Positions 1 to 10,069 of a stretch of 64,000 nucleotides of DNA are shown in pieces (within the stretch, counting starts at the first letter, position 1; every line of letters starts with the position of its first letter). The notes under the pieces were generated by a model. It did no database searches. It saw nothing but the letters and a program-made list of their open reading frames with translations, and had not been told where the DNA came from. The stretch lies in the NCBI RefSeq assembly GCF_006716305.1, contig NZ_VFOU01000002.1, forward strand, positions 1 through 64,000, read 5' to 3'. The position numbers were made by a program, and so were the translations under genes. Source of the DNA: Enteractinococcus coprophilus. GTDB taxonomy: Bacteria > Actinomycetota > Actinomycetes > Actinomycetales > Micrococcaceae.

Positions 1-359
1 GCGTGCCGTTGAGGGCATGTGACAGACCAACGGTTGTTCGTCTTCTGCCACTGGAAGTTGTGGAAGAAGAAGTCACCGATGCGTCGGAACTGTTCCCGCT
101 CTATGACTACGAACCCGCCCCAGAAGAAGTCTTGGATGCATTGCTGCCCAAATACATCGAGTCGAGAATCTTCTCGTCCATGTTGCAGGCTGCCGCATCA
201 GAACTGGCCAACCGTCAACGAGCTATGAGTGCAGCCGGAGATAACGCCGAAGATCTCATCCGTGAATACACTTTGCTGATGAACAACGCCCGTCAGGCTT
301 CCATTACTCAGGAGCTCACCGAACTCATCGCTGGTGCAGACGCACTAGCAGAGTCCTAA
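1..359 (+). CDS. atpG: ATP synthase F1 gamma subunit, C-terminal part (cut by window edge)
   Basis: C-terminal ~118 residues of the F1 gamma subunit, the central rotor shaft that couples proton flow through Fo to catalysis in the alpha3beta3 head. The frame is open from the window edge, so the true start lies upstream. Recognisable segments are [14 protein letters not shown], the conserved [19 protein letters not shown] helix and the ending [19 protein letters not shown], which is the long C-terminal helix of the family. It is followed 60 bases later by atpD and atpC in the usual atpAGDC order, so it is part of the atp operon. Confidence 0.95.
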   Translation, partial: VPLRACDRPTVVRLLPLEVVEEEVTDASELFPLYDYEPAPEEVLDALLPKYIESRIFSSMLQAAASELANRQRAMSAAGDNAEDLIREYTLLMNNARQASITQELTELIAGADALAES

Positions 360-368
360 ACGGGCTGA

Positions 369-1874
<1,506 letters not shown>

Positions 1875-1877
1875 CTC

Positions 1878-2147
1878 ATGGCCGATAACCTCCTGGACGT
1901 CGAAATCGTTGCCGAGGACCACTTCGTGTGGTCCGGGCAAGCCCGCTCCGTGTCCGCCCGCACGATTGACGGTGAGATCGGGATTCTTCCCGGTCACACC
2001 CCGATGCTTGCGGTGCTGGGTGACGGCGAAGTCGTCGTCGAAGCAGCAGACGGTGAAGCCGTGGTTGCACAAGCCAATGGCGGGTTCTTCTCGGTTGATT
2101 CGAACCGGGTGACCATCGCCGCAACACAAGCGGAGCTGTCAGCGTAA
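1878..2147 (+). CDS. atpC: ATP synthase F1 epsilon subunit
   Basis: 89-residue epsilon subunit, which couples the gamma shaft to the c-ring and can inhibit ATP hydrolysis. It keeps the N-terminal beta-sandwich signature (EIVAEDHFVWSGQARSVSART, GEIGILPGHTPMLAVLGDGEV) but stops soon after VTIAATQAEL, so it lacks the long C-terminal helical hairpin. Short epsilon subunits of this kind are common in Micrococcaceae. It starts three bases after the atpD stop and is followed immediately by the DUF2550 gene, consistent with one transcript. Confidence 0.95.
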   Translation: MADNLLDVEIVAEDHFVWSGQARSVSARTIDGEIGILPGHTPMLAVLGDGEVVVEAADGEAVVAQANGGFFSVDSNRVTIAATQAELSA

Positions 2148-2148
2148 G

Positions 2149-2601
2149 ATGCCGTCGTGGCTGGCCTGGACGCTCATCGGAATCGCGGTCATAGCGTTCG
2201 TAACGGCAGTGATGATCGCCTGGCGATTATTTATGCTGCTTAGAACACCCGGTTCCTTTAAAGCGCGCCTGGTCAGCAAACACGACGACGAAAAACCCGG
2301 CAAACCCGTGGTGGTGTCATATAACGAATACTCGGTGGAAATCTTCGCCGTCTACTCGATCTGGCCTCGCCCGTTTGCCAGCGTACCGCGTCACTCGCTA
2401 GACGTAACACGGTTTCCCCGCCGAACTCGCATCCGTGCCTGGGTGCGGTTAGACGATCTGGAAACCGGTGCATACCTCAAGCTCAGTGCAGCCCAAGCGC
2501 ACGTCTCTGAGCTCACCACGTGGTACGAGTCCGGTCCCGCAGTTGGGATTGGGCACTGGCGAGAACCGCCACAACGGCGACAGCGTCGTCGATACTTCTA
2601 A
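2149..2601 (+). CDS. DUF2550 family membrane-anchored protein
   Basis: 150 residues with one N-terminal transmembrane helix (about residues 4-27, WLAWTLIGIAVIAFVTAVMI) followed by a basic, tryptophan-rich soluble domain (VEIFAVYSIWPRPFASVPRHSLDVTRF). Genes of the DUF2550 family regularly follow atpC in actinobacteria; the function is unknown. The start codon lies one base after the atpC stop, so translation is probably coupled. The C-terminus is strongly basic (REPPQRRQRRRYF). The assignment rests on position and overall pattern; no catalytic motif is visible. Confidence 0.8.
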   Translation: MPSWLAWTLIGIAVIAFVTAVMIAWRLFMLLRTPGSFKARLVSKHDDEKPGKPVVVSYNEYSVEIFAVYSIWPRPFASVPRHSLDVTRFPRRTRIRAWVRLDDLETGAYLKLSAAQAHVSELTTWYESGPAVGIGHWREPPQRRQRRRYF

Positions 2602-2611
2602 CTTCATATGA

Positions 2612-2654
2612 CAATCGGTCGACAGGGTACGTGGATGGCTCTGTCGACCGATTG
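2612..2654 (+). terminator. Perfect 14-bp inverted repeat at the end of the atp operon
   Basis: Arms 2612-2625 (CAATCGGTCGACAG) and 2641-2654 are perfect complements with a 15-base loop, lying between the convergent DUF2550 and NagA-like genes. It is followed by CTTTAAG rather than a clean U-run, so it may be a bidirectional or weak terminator. Confidence 0.65.
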
Positions 2655-2688
2655 CTTTAAGCCACGGCCTTAGGCGGGTCGGTACCGG

Positions 2689-3630
2689 CTAGCGCTGCAT
2701 CGCGGCACATACCTGATCATGATTCAGCCCTGCTGCCACCAGGTCATCGTGGATCGCCAACAGATCTTTACCACCCGATGCCAACGTGGCCCGTCCCGCA
2801 AGCTGCGGGCTCGCAGCTGTAGGATAGTGCAGTTCAACATGTCCCAACCTGGGTGGCTGCGCAGTAAGTGGCTGAACGCCGGTGGGAAGGGTCGCAGCCG
2901 AGGCATCTGAAACCAACCGGATAGTGGCGGGCCACAGGTCAAACCACCACCGGACCACCTCAAGATCGACATGGAAGCCGTCTGCGATCAATTCCACGAC
3001 GACCTCACCGCGGGCTGCTGCTTCCATGACCGCAAGAATTGGCCCTGGGTCCCGATGGTGAAAACCACGCATCGCATTATAGAGATGGGTAATGGTCACC
3101 GGTTCTCCCGTCAGGGCGTAGACGAATGCTATGCCGTGGCGCATCTGGAGATAGGTTGCACCGGTGTGGCCTAGCGCAGGCGCAATCCCGGCTTCAACGA
3201 GTTGCTCAACGGTGGCCTCAAACCCCGGGAGCTCGGGTGCTAGCGTCATCATGGTGATCAGCCGGCTGGGGTCCTGGTAGTTGAACACGGTTTCTAGGAA
3301 CCGCTTGCCGGGATCTTCGTTGGGAGCCAGCAGTGCCGACCTGGGATGCGCGCCGGCAAACTCTGGCGCAAGAAATGGGCCTTCCAGATGCACGCCGTCC
3401 ACCAGCCCATCGACATGAGCTGCACGTAGCCGGTTCAGTGTATCGGGTAACGCGGCCAGTCCGATCGTCGGAATTGAGGCGGTAACCCCAGTGGTGCGCC
3501 GAGATGCCAGCAAGCGCAACGCGGCCTGGATCGACTGGACATCGGAGGTGGCAAAATCAACCCCGGCCACGCCATGGATGTGGCGGTCAGCGAACGTGTT
3601 GGTGCATTTAGAAAAGGCGGGAGTCAACAT
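2689..3630 (-). CDS. NagA-like amidohydrolase, barrel domain only
   Basis: About 313 residues with the metal-site signatures of N-acetylglucosamine-6-phosphate deacetylase (amidohydrolase superfamily): DRHIHG (residues 15-20), [26 protein letters not shown] and VSDASAA. The family removes acetate from GlcNAc-6-P in amino-sugar and cell-wall recycling. The open frame runs back to 3780, but that part is nucS coding sequence; ATG at 3630 overlaps the nucS stop by 23 bases and begins just before the first metal motif. The protein also ends at AAMQR, before the usual C-terminal segment. It therefore lacks both pieces that form the beta-sandwich domain of ordinary NagA. It is either a naturally compact enzyme or a decayed one; substrate is inferred. 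Confidence 0.75.
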   Translation of the reverse strand: MLTPAFSKCTNTFADRHIHGVAGVDFATSDVQSIQAALRLLASRRTTGVTASIPTIGLAALPDTLNRLRAAHVDGLVDGVHLEGPFLAPEFAGAHPRSALLAPNEDPGKRFLETVFNYQDPSRLITMMTLAPELPGFEATVEQLVEAGIAPALGHTGATYLQMRHGIAFVYALTGEPVTITHLYNAMRGFHHRDPGPILAVMEAAARGEVVVELIADGFHVDLEVVRWWFDLWPATIRLVSDASAATLPTGVQPLTAQPPRLGHVELHYPTAASPQLAGRATLASGGKDLLAIHDDLVAAGLNHDQVCAAMQR

Positions 3631-4303
3631 CGTCGACGCCTCGCATGGCATCGTAGTCCAGCGTGACCGTGCTGAAACCCCGGTCTTCAGCGAGTACGCG
3701 CGCCTGTGGCTTAATTTGTTGAGCGGCAAACACTCCGTGCACGGGTGCCAGCAGTGGATCCCGGTTGAGCAGTTCAACATAGCGGGAGAGTTGTTCGACG
3801 CCGTCGATATCTCCGCGCCGCTTCAGCTCCACGGCCACGGTCTCTCCGGTGCCGTTCTTGGCCAGAATGTCGACCGGACCAATGGCGGTCATATATTCGC
3901 GCCGGATGAGTTGATAGCCCGATCCCAGCAGGTGAATTTGTTCGGCCAACAGTCGTTGCAAGTCGGCTTCGACGCCGTCTTTGACTAATCCAGGATCCAC
4001 CCCGAGCTCGTGACTGGAATCGTGCTCAATAGCGTAGATACTAATGATCAGGCGGTCATCGGATTTCTGCGACTGCACCGTCCATACTGTTTCGATGCCT
4101 TCGTGCTGCTGGGTCTCGGATGGCTCCGAGACGATCACTCGGGCGGGCGGCGTCATCCAGTTCAGGGGTTTATAGGAACCACCGTCGGAGTGGATCAACA
4201 CCGCGCCGTCGGCCTTGAACATGATGAGCCGTTTGGCGGGGGGCAGGTAGGCATTGAGCCGGCCAGCGTAGGTGACAGAACATTCAGCAATGACAAGTCG
4301 CAT
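3608..4303 (-). CDS. nucS: Mismatch-specific endonuclease NucS (EndoMS)
   Basis: 231 residues. NucS cuts both strands at mismatches and is the core of the non-canonical mismatch repair used by actinobacteria that lack MutS/MutL. The start at 4303 gives the typical N-terminus [20 protein letters not shown]. The C-terminal nuclease domain shows GPVDILAKN and AVELKRRG, which hold the catalytic Asp, Glu and Lys, followed by [12 protein letters not shown]. The last residues SRLF could be a clamp-binding tail (inference). A -10-like TAGACT sits at 4314-4319, ten bases before the start. The stop overlaps the NagA-like gene, suggesting coupled translation. Confidence 0.93.
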   Translation of the reverse strand: MRLVIAECSVTYAGRLNAYLPPAKRLIMFKADGAVLIHSDGGSYKPLNWMTPPARVIVSEPSETQQHEGIETVWTVQSQKSDDRLIISIYAIEHDSSHELGVDPGLVKDGVEADLQRLLAEQIHLLGSGYQLIRREYMTAIGPVDILAKNGTGETVAVELKRRGDIDGVEQLSRYVELLNRDPLLAPVHGVFAAQQIKPQARVLAEDRGFSTVTLDYDAMRGVDDVDSRLF

Positions 4304-4381
4304 AACGGGCATTAGTCTACTGGGTAATTGCTGGTTCATAGTGCAGCAGGCGGACTCGGCGAGTATGTGACAATAGGGGTC

Positions 4382-4711
4382 ATGGCTCGCAAAAATAAGC
4401 GCCGTCGTGACCAACATCCCAAGCGCGGCAGAAGAACCCGGCCCGTCGGTGAATTGCATCGAGCCGCTTTCGACACCAACTACACACACGAAGACGCCTT
4501 TGATGGTGGATGGCACGTCCGGCAGGTCCAGGCTTGGCGCGCAGTGAAAATCTACACGTGTCCCGGGTGTTTGCGTCCCATTCCGCAGGGCCAGCCCCAC
4601 GTAGTGACGTGGCGTTCGGACTGGCTTATGGGTGATGACGACGCCGGGCAACAACGTCGTCACTGGCACACGGCCTGTTGGAATAACCGGCGCCAAGATC
4701 TGCGGTATTAG
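4382..4711 (+). CDS. Small actinobacterial protein with CxxC...HxxxC zinc-like motif
   Basis: 109 residues: a very basic N-terminus ([19 protein letters not shown]), then [16 protein letters not shown] and HWHTACW, which together offer Cys/His ligands for one zinc. Similar proteins beside nucS in actinobacteria are often labelled 'ATP/GTP-binding protein', but no P-loop is visible here. The gene diverges from nucS. The start ATG at 4382 is seven bases after a GACAAT hexamer, which would fit a leaderless transcript. The end overlaps the convergent AI-2E gene by four bases. Function unknown; the basic region and zinc motif would suit nucleic-acid contact. Confidence 0.75.
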   Translation: MARKNKRRRDQHPKRGRRTRPVGELHRAAFDTNYTHEDAFDGGWHVRQVQAWRAVKIYTCPGCLRPIPQGQPHVVTWRSDWLMGDDDAGQQRRHWHTACWNNRRQDLRY

Positions 4712-5946
4712 CGGAGGTCCTGATACGGAACGTACACTTCGCGCACGAGTACCAAGATGGCGGCGACGGCGGGGATCGCCATCAGAGCCCCTAGGACGCC
4801 CAGTAGCGACCCACCCGCAATAACGCCGATAACAGCCAGTGACCCTGGAACCGCCACGGTCCGTTGCATAATTCGCGGCGAGATCACATACGCCTCAACC
4901 TGAAGGTAAATAAAGTAGATCGCGGCAAAAATGAGCGCGGATTGCCAGCCGGCAAATAGGGCCAGCAGCGAGATGATCACACCGCCGGTCACCGCCCCGA
5001 CCAGCGGAATGAATGCCATGAACCCGGCAAAGAGCGCGAGCAGGGCAGCATATTGTAGATCAGCAATGGACACGGCGATAAAGGCGACGATCCCGTTGAG
5101 CGTAGCCACTAGTGTTTGGCCCACAATATAATGCCCGACCGAGTCGGAAATTTTCTCCGAGAGGTACTCGAGACGTTCGCGTCGTGAGCGGGGCGCCAGA
5201 CGGTAGAGCCATTTTTTGATGGTGGGCAGTGAGGCGAGGAAATACAGGGTCAAAACGACGACGATCAGTACCGAAAAACCAACGTTGAAAATCGCGCTGC
5301 CGACTCCTAGGATGCCGCCGAGCAGGGTCGTGATATTGGTCGTATCCGAAACAAACTTATTGACTTCAGTGGTGAGGACCGTGGCGACGTCGAATTCATC
5401 ATCGATAGCCCGGAAAAAATCCGAGGCAATGAAGTCCGAGACCACGGTTGGTAAAATTTGGACAAATTCGGAGGTCTGTTCCACGATTACGGGAATCAGT
5501 GTGGAAATAAACACCGTGACGATGCCAAGTAAAATTGCCACCGCTACCGCAACCCCGACCCCGCGGGGTGCACCCCAGCTTTGGATCCAAGCGACGATCG
5601 GGTCCAGGCCCAGCGCGATAAAGAATGCGACAAGGATCCACACCAGTAGTTGGACATTCGTCGAGACCAGAACATAGAGAGCCAGAGCCAACCCGACGCC
5701 GACGGTGAGTAAAAACCCGGTCCTGATCGGGCGCGATACCAGCTCTGCGGGTTTGACCGAGGGCCGTTCGGAGGTGAAGTGGTCAGCCCGGGTGATAGGC
5801 GTGTGCGGGTAGTCTTCCGGATCGGGCACACGGAATTGCTGCTTCGCGCGCGCCGTAGCCAACTGGTCATGTGCCCCGGTCACACGCTGTTTGAGGTTCT
5901 GGAACAGGTTCGAAAACCGCCCGCTGGTATTTGACTTATCCGCCAC
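4708..5946 (-). CDS. AI-2E family transporter (membrane protein)
   Basis: About 412 residues with a hydrophilic N-terminal stretch (~100 residues) and then seven or eight hydrophobic helices, including [27 protein letters not shown]-type sequence and [27 protein letters not shown], typical of the AI-2E exporter / PerM family (members include TqsA and Na+/H+ antiporters). The substrate is unknown. The open frame extends to 6069, but GTG at 5946 follows TAGTGT (5954-5959) by seven bases, the leaderless pattern seen repeatedly in this window. It is divergent from the large membrane protein at 6052. A second paralogue lies at 45158-46426. Confidence 0.85.
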   Translation of the reverse strand: MADKSNTSGRFSNLFQNLKQRVTGAHDQLATARAKQQFRVPDPEDYPHTPITRADHFTSERPSVKPAELVSRPIRTGFLLTVGVGLALALYVLVSTNVQLLVWILVAFFIALGLDPIVAWIQSWGAPRGVGVAVAVAILLGIVTVFISTLIPVIVEQTSEFVQILPTVVSDFIASDFFRAIDDEFDVATVLTTEVNKFVSDTTNITTLLGGILGVGSAIFNVGFSVLIVVVLTLYFLASLPTIKKWLYRLAPRSRRERLEYLSEKISDSVGHYIVGQTLVATLNGIVAFIAVSIADLQYAALLALFAGFMAFIPLVGAVTGGVIISLLALFAGWQSALIFAAIYFIYLQVEAYVISPRIMQRTVAVPGSLAVIGVIAGGSLLGVLGALMAIPAVAAILVLVREVYVPYQDLR

Positions 5947-5953
5947 GATTACC

Positions 5954-5959
5954 ACACTA
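5954..5959 (-). promoter_or_regulatory. -10 box of leaderless AI-2E gene
   Basis: TAGTGT on the minus strand, seven bases before GTG 5946. Confidence 0.5.
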
Positions 5960-6051
5960 CGGCACCGGCCCGCTGCTGTGGCAGATCCGAACGGCGCGGT
6001 GAGGATGGGATTGCTACTATGATGGAAAATTAGCCAGGTGGCATCAACGCG

Positions 6052-8223
6052 GTGCGCCAAGCCGAGCAATCGAACAAAAGGTGGCAGGTTTTGAAAACTC
6101 TGGGCGGTATCGGCGCCATAATTCTGGGCGTCGTCGCGATCTTAGTCTCCGTGGGACTCCAAACCATCTGGGCGCCCCCGGCCGTATTTGATGCGACGAC
6201 CGAAACAACCCAAGAAGCCCCGCTGACCGTCATCACCGACGGCGTGGATATTGATCCGGATGAAGCCATTGAATACACCGTGCGTGGCGACGGCGAATTC
6301 AGTCTGATGTACGGGCAACTGCGCGATATCGAAGCCTGGGTTGGCGAAGCTGCACACCACCGTATCGATGGTGTCAATACCGACGTCGAGCGCGGCGCAG
6401 ACCCGACCGTGAACATCACCTATGTCGATGGCGAAGCCGAAGTGCCCAATCCGGTGAACTCGGATTTGTGGCTGGCCACTCAGGAGGTCACCGATGAGGT
6501 CACCCAGCGCTGGACCCGGACGGACGCAGGCCAATGGGGACTGCTGATCGCCGTCGACGGTGTCGCACCAGCCCCCACTGACTTCAGCGTCTCCTGGGTC
6601 AATATCGAACCCAACTCGCCGCTGATCCTACCGTTGATGATCGCCGGCATCGTCCTGGTGTTGATCGGTATTGCACTGTTGATCTGGCGGTTTATGGATT
6701 TCCGACGTCGCGCTAAACGCACCTCGGGACGCCGTGCGGTGGTCCGCGGGGACTACACGGGCCTGACCGCAGCCGACGTCATGGCCGGCAGTGAACCCAC
6801 CACCCAGACGCTGTCGGTAGAACACATTGATGCCGGTGAACCGGTTGCACACCCCGACAACGACCAGGCCACCGAGGTGGTAGCCGGACTGCCCATTACC
6901 GAAGGCGATCAGGTTGCCGACGAAGACGAACTGGCGGTTCGCGATGATCAAACCGCCACGCCACCCGGCCTTGAAACGCCTAACGATGACGAACAGCCCG
7001 ACGATGAGACGTCTGACGGTGCCAACCTTGACGATGAAGACCGCGACGATGGAGATCGCGACGACGACCCAGGTTCCGGTTCCTCCACGCCCGATGAGGA
7101 CACCCGCACCGAGAACCTACCGCTACTGGAGGAACACCCCGAGGGTCGCGATGAACAAGACGAGACGAAAGACAACGGTGGATTCTTGCGTCGTACCGTG
7201 ACCGCGCTATCGGCGGTGGGGCTTGCGATCGGTCTGGGCGTCGGTCCGGCACACGCAGCCTCCGAAACCCCAGAAGACGAAGACATTTCCGACCAGGTAG
7301 ACCAGGAACAGCTGGAAGATGAGGTTGATCCTGAAGAGCCCGACACCTTCCCCGTCGTCGTTGATGCCCAGTTCGAACAGATTCTCGAAGCTGTGGCGAC
7401 CACCGCGCGCCAGGGCGATGAAGCCTTGGATGCCGATGTACTGGCCGGCCGGGTAGCCGGTCATGCGTTGCGCTCGCGTCAAGATTCCTACCGGAACAAC
7501 ACGATCGAAGAAGACTACCCGCGCCGCACCCCGGTCGCCGCAGATGAGATTTTGGCAACCTGGATGGATCGCGATGACTCCTTCCCTCGCACCATCTACG
7601 CGGTAACCAGTGATGCCGAAGGCTCCGCGACTCAGCTGTTGGTCTTGCGCCAAGAAGATGCGCGCTCGCAATATCAGCTCATCCAAAACGCCCCGTTCGC
7701 CCCGGGTGCAGAACTGCCTTCAGGCAGTCTGATGGACCACAATGTGGAAAACATGCCCAATGACGAATCCACCGAGCTCGTCATGTCGCCAGAGGCCGCC
7801 GTCGAAGCGTTGGCCGAATACCTGACCGATCCTGAAGCCGACGCCGCCGACCAAATCGCCGACAACGAGTGGATCGACATGGTCCACGAGCACCAGGCCG
7901 ACCTCGAAGCAACCCACAGCGAAAATGACATCGATGCCAGTGTCACCCGGACCCTCTTCGACGACTCGATCACTTCGGTTCGCCTACCCAACGGCTCAGC
8001 CCTGGTGTTTGGCACGATGAACTCGCTAGAGTCGCTCACCCCGCAAGAAGACGGTGCCACGGTGGATCTGACCGACTTGGTTCAAGAGGTCGGCGAATTT
8101 GCGTCGTCGTCCCACGAAGGCGAGGTCCGAATCCGCTATCGCGAACAATTTGCCCTGGTGATTCCCGCCGAGGGCGAAGTTTCGCTCGCCGGATATGAGA
8201 CCGTCCTATCTACCGTGGACTAG
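6052..8223 (+). CDS. Large membrane protein with acidic low-complexity linker
   Basis: 723 residues; I recognise no named family beyond similarity to uncharacterised Micrococcaceae membrane proteins. Reading along it: helix 1 at about 14-36; an extracytoplasmic domain 37-188; helix 2 at about 190-213 followed by a basic stop-transfer stretch (RFMDFRRRAKRTSGRR); an Asp/Glu-rich disordered region about 245-375; helix 3 at about 379-402 preceded by RR and ending PAHA, which looks like an internal signal peptide; then a soluble acidic domain 403-723. It could be a fusion of two ancestral exported proteins. The GTG at 6052 has AGGTGG about 11 bases upstream and a TACTAT box at 6015-6020. It stands alone, divergent from the AI-2E gene. 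Confidence 0.8.
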   Translation: MRQAEQSNKRWQVLKTLGGIGAIILGVVAILVSVGLQTIWAPPAVFDATTETTQEAPLTVITDGVDIDPDEAIEYTVRGDGEFSLMYGQLRDIEAWVGEAAHHRIDGVNTDVERGADPTVNITYVDGEAEVPNPVNSDLWLATQEVTDEVTQRWTRTDAGQWGLLIAVDGVAPAPTDFSVSWVNIEPNSPLILPLMIAGIVLVLIGIALLIWRFMDFRRRAKRTSGRRAVVRGDYTGLTAADVMAGSEPTTQTLSVEHIDAGEPVAHPDNDQATEVVAGLPITEGDQVADEDELAVRDDQTATPPGLETPNDDEQPDDETSDGANLDDEDRDDGDRDDDPGSGSSTPDEDTRTENLPLLEEHPEGRDEQDETKDNGGFLRRTVTALSAVGLAIGLGVGPAHAASETPEDEDISDQVDQEQLEDEVDPEEPDTFPVVVDAQFEQILEAVATTARQGDEALDADVLAGRVAGHALRSRQDSYRNNTIEEDYPRRTPVAADEILATWMDRDDSFPRTIYAVTSDAEGSATQLLVLRQEDARSQYQLIQNAPFAPGAELPSGSLMDHNVENMPNDESTELVMSPEAAVEALAEYLTDPEADAADQIADNEWIDMVHEHQADLEATHSENDIDASVTRTLFDDSITSVRLPNGSALVFGTMNSLESLTPQEDGATVDLTDLVQEVGEFASSSHEGEVRIRYREQFALVIPAEGEVSLAGYETVLSTVD

Positions 8224-8232
8224 CCAGCCCAC

Positions 8233-8238
8233 TAGACT
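8233..8238 (+). promoter_or_regulatory. -10-like TAGACT upstream of ybbN homologue
   Basis: TAGACT 42 bases before ATG 8280; the leader carries AAGAGGATT as ribosome-binding site, so this gene is leadered, unlike several neighbours. No good -35 is visible. Confidence 0.35.
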
Positions 8239-8279
8239 GGTGCTGAAGACCACGAGCCGAATCTGACAAGAAGAGGATT

Positions 8280-9197
8280 ATGACTCAACAGCCTGACTCC
8301 ACCCCGTCGCACTCGCGCGACGCCATCGACCTGACCCAGCTGCCCGCCCAATCGACGGGCGCAGACGGCGGAACCCAACGCTCCTGGGTGTTGGACGACG
8401 TCGACCAGCAATCATTACAAACCCTGTTACAACACGCAGCGACCGTCCCGCTGATCATTCACCTGGCGGCTCCCTCGAATCCAGCCTCGGATCAGATCGA
8501 TGCCGTGTTGCAGCCCGCCATTGATGCGCGCGCCGGCCGCATGGTCATGGGACGCATCGATACCGAAAAACACCCGCAGCTGCTCCAAATGTTCGGGGTG
8601 CCCGCCGGCCCGATGGTCGTGGCACTGATGGGCCAGCAAGCCCTGCCGTTATTCAACGCCCCGGTGGCTGCCGAACAGCTTGAACAGCTCCTGGATGAAA
8701 TCAACGCCTCGGCCGTCCAAGCCGGCATGGCCGACACTGTGCCACCCCTCGTGGAAGCCACCGATGCCGAAGGCGACGCCGTGCTGCCACCGTTGCACCA
8801 AGAAGCCGAAGCCGCCTTGCAGGCCGAAAATTACGACGACGCCATCGCAGCCTACGACAAAGCCCTCGCCGAAAACCCGCAGGACCAAGAAGCGATCCGC
8901 GGCAAAGCCCGGGTCGGGCTCGTGCAACGCACCCGCGACATGGACATTCAACAGGTTCGAGCCACCGCGGCCGATAACCCCAACGATGTCACAGCCCAAA
9001 TGGCCGTTGCAGACCTCGATTTGCTGGGTGGTCACGTGCAAGATGCCTTCGACCGGCTGGTGAAGTTCATTGCCCGCAGTGCCGGGGAGGATAAGGACGC
9101 CGCTCGCGTTCACCTGCTGGAGCTTTATGCCGTCGTGGGCGATGACGATGCCCGGGTCGCCACCTCGCGTCGCAAGCTGGCCGCCGCCCTGTTCTAA
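8280..9197 (+). CDS. Thioredoxin-fold/TPR co-chaperone, YbbN (CnoX)-like
   Basis: 305 residues: a degenerate thioredoxin domain (about 40-145; PLIIHLAAPSNPASDQ replaces the active site, so there is no CxxC) with the cis-proline segment MFGVPAGPMVV, then TPR-like helices (EAEAALQAENYDDAIAAYDKALAENPQDQEA at about 175-205) and a C-terminal tail ending SRRKLAAALF. YbbN-family proteins bind unfolded clients and hand them to GroEL/DnaK; redox-inactive versions are usual in actinobacteria. A ribosome site precedes ATG 8280. A strong hairpin follows the stop, so the gene is probably monocistronic. Confidence 0.85.
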   Translation: MTQQPDSTPSHSRDAIDLTQLPAQSTGADGGTQRSWVLDDVDQQSLQTLLQHAATVPLIIHLAAPSNPASDQIDAVLQPAIDARAGRMVMGRIDTEKHPQLLQMFGVPAGPMVVALMGQQALPLFNAPVAAEQLEQLLDEINASAVQAGMADTVPPLVEATDAEGDAVLPPLHQEAEAALQAENYDDAIAAYDKALAENPQDQEAIRGKARVGLVQRTRDMDIQQVRATAADNPNDVTAQMAVADLDLLGGHVQDAFDRLVKFIARSAGEDKDAARVHLLELYAVVGDDDARVATSRRKLAAALF

Positions 9198-9218
9198 GCC
9201 GGTCAGCTGACACTTTCC

Positions 9219-9256
9219 ATCCCCCGTCCGAGATGAAGTTCAACCGGACGGGGGAT
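9219..9256 (+). terminator. Hairpin terminator after ybbN homologue
   Basis: Arms 9219-9230 (ATCCCCCGTCCG) and 9245-9256 are perfect 12-bp complements with a 14-base loop. The following bases (CACTTTGTG) are only mildly U-rich. Confidence 0.75.
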
Positions 9257-9277
9257 CACTTTGTGTGCGTAAATTTT

Positions 9278-9283
9278 TACACT
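9278..9283 (+). promoter_or_regulatory. -10 box of leaderless ABC ATPase gene
   Basis: TACACT six bases before ATG 9290; no Shine-Dalgarno sequence is present. Confidence 0.5.
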
Positions 9284-9289
9284 GGAACC

Positions 9290-10069
9290 ATGTTAGAAAA
9301 ATCTTCTCTACCCGATCCTGACCACGCGGTCGTGATCCGGTCGCTGGGCAAACAATTCGGTGACAAAGTTGCCGTCAACGGCATCAACCTGACCATTCCC
9401 GCCGGGTCATTCTATGGTTTCGTTGGTCCCAACGGCGCCGGGAAGACCACGACGATGTCCATGATGACCGGCCTGTTGCGCCCGGATCACGGTCAGGTCT
9501 GGGTTCACGGCATCAACATGTGGGAATCCCCGCAACACGCCAAATCGGTGCTGGGAGTGCTGGTCGACGGCGCTGCGGTGTTCCCACGGCTCACCGGCAC
9601 CCAGCTGATCACCTATTCTGGGCTGCTGCGTGGCATGGAAGCCGACGTCGTCGCCGAACGCGTCCCCGATCTGTTGCGTGTCATGGATCTTGAAGAAGCG
9701 GCCCATAAAATGGTGGCCGATTACTCAGCCGGGATGACCAAAAAAGTCTCGCTGGCTGCCGCGATGATCCATTCACCGCAGGTTTTGATCTTGGATGAGC
9801 CTTTCGAAGCCGTTGACCCGGTCTCTTCGGCGCGCATCCGCGCCATTCTCAATGAGTACGTGAGCTCCGGTGGCACCGTGATGATCTCCTCACACGTGAT
9901 GGACCTGGTCGAACGCACCTGCGATCACGTGGCCGTCATCGATAAAGGCCAGGTGCTGGCCTCGGGCTCGATGGAAGAAGTCACCGACGGCGCTTCACTT
10001 GAAGACCGCTTCGTAGGCATGGTCTCCAGCGACCACGCCGGGGAGGGCCTGTCATGGTTCCACACCTAA
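9290..10069 (+). CDS. ABC transporter ATP-binding protein
   Basis: 259 residues, a complete nucleotide-binding domain: Walker A GPNGAGKTT, signature YSAGMTKKVSLA (a variant of LSGGQ), Walker B VLILDEPFEAVDP and the switch histidine in MISSHVMDLVE. It powers the permease encoded next, with which it overlaps by 16 bases. The GMTKK signature type and the single-permease partner are typical of ABC-2-like exporters. The open frame reaches 9233, but that stretch includes the upstream terminator; ATG 9290 with its -10 box at 9278 is the likely start. The substrate cannot be told from sequence. Confidence 0.92.
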   Translation: MLEKSSLPDPDHAVVIRSLGKQFGDKVAVNGINLTIPAGSFYGFVGPNGAGKTTTMSMMTGLLRPDHGQVWVHGINMWESPQHAKSVLGVLVDGAAVFPRLTGTQLITYSGLLRGMEADVVAERVPDLLRVMDLEEAAHKMVADYSAGMTKKVSLAAAMIHSPQVLILDEPFEAVDPVSSARIRAILNEYVSSGGTVMISSHVMDLVERTCDHVAVIDKGQVLASGSMEEVTDGASLEDRFVGMVSSDHAGEGLSWFHT

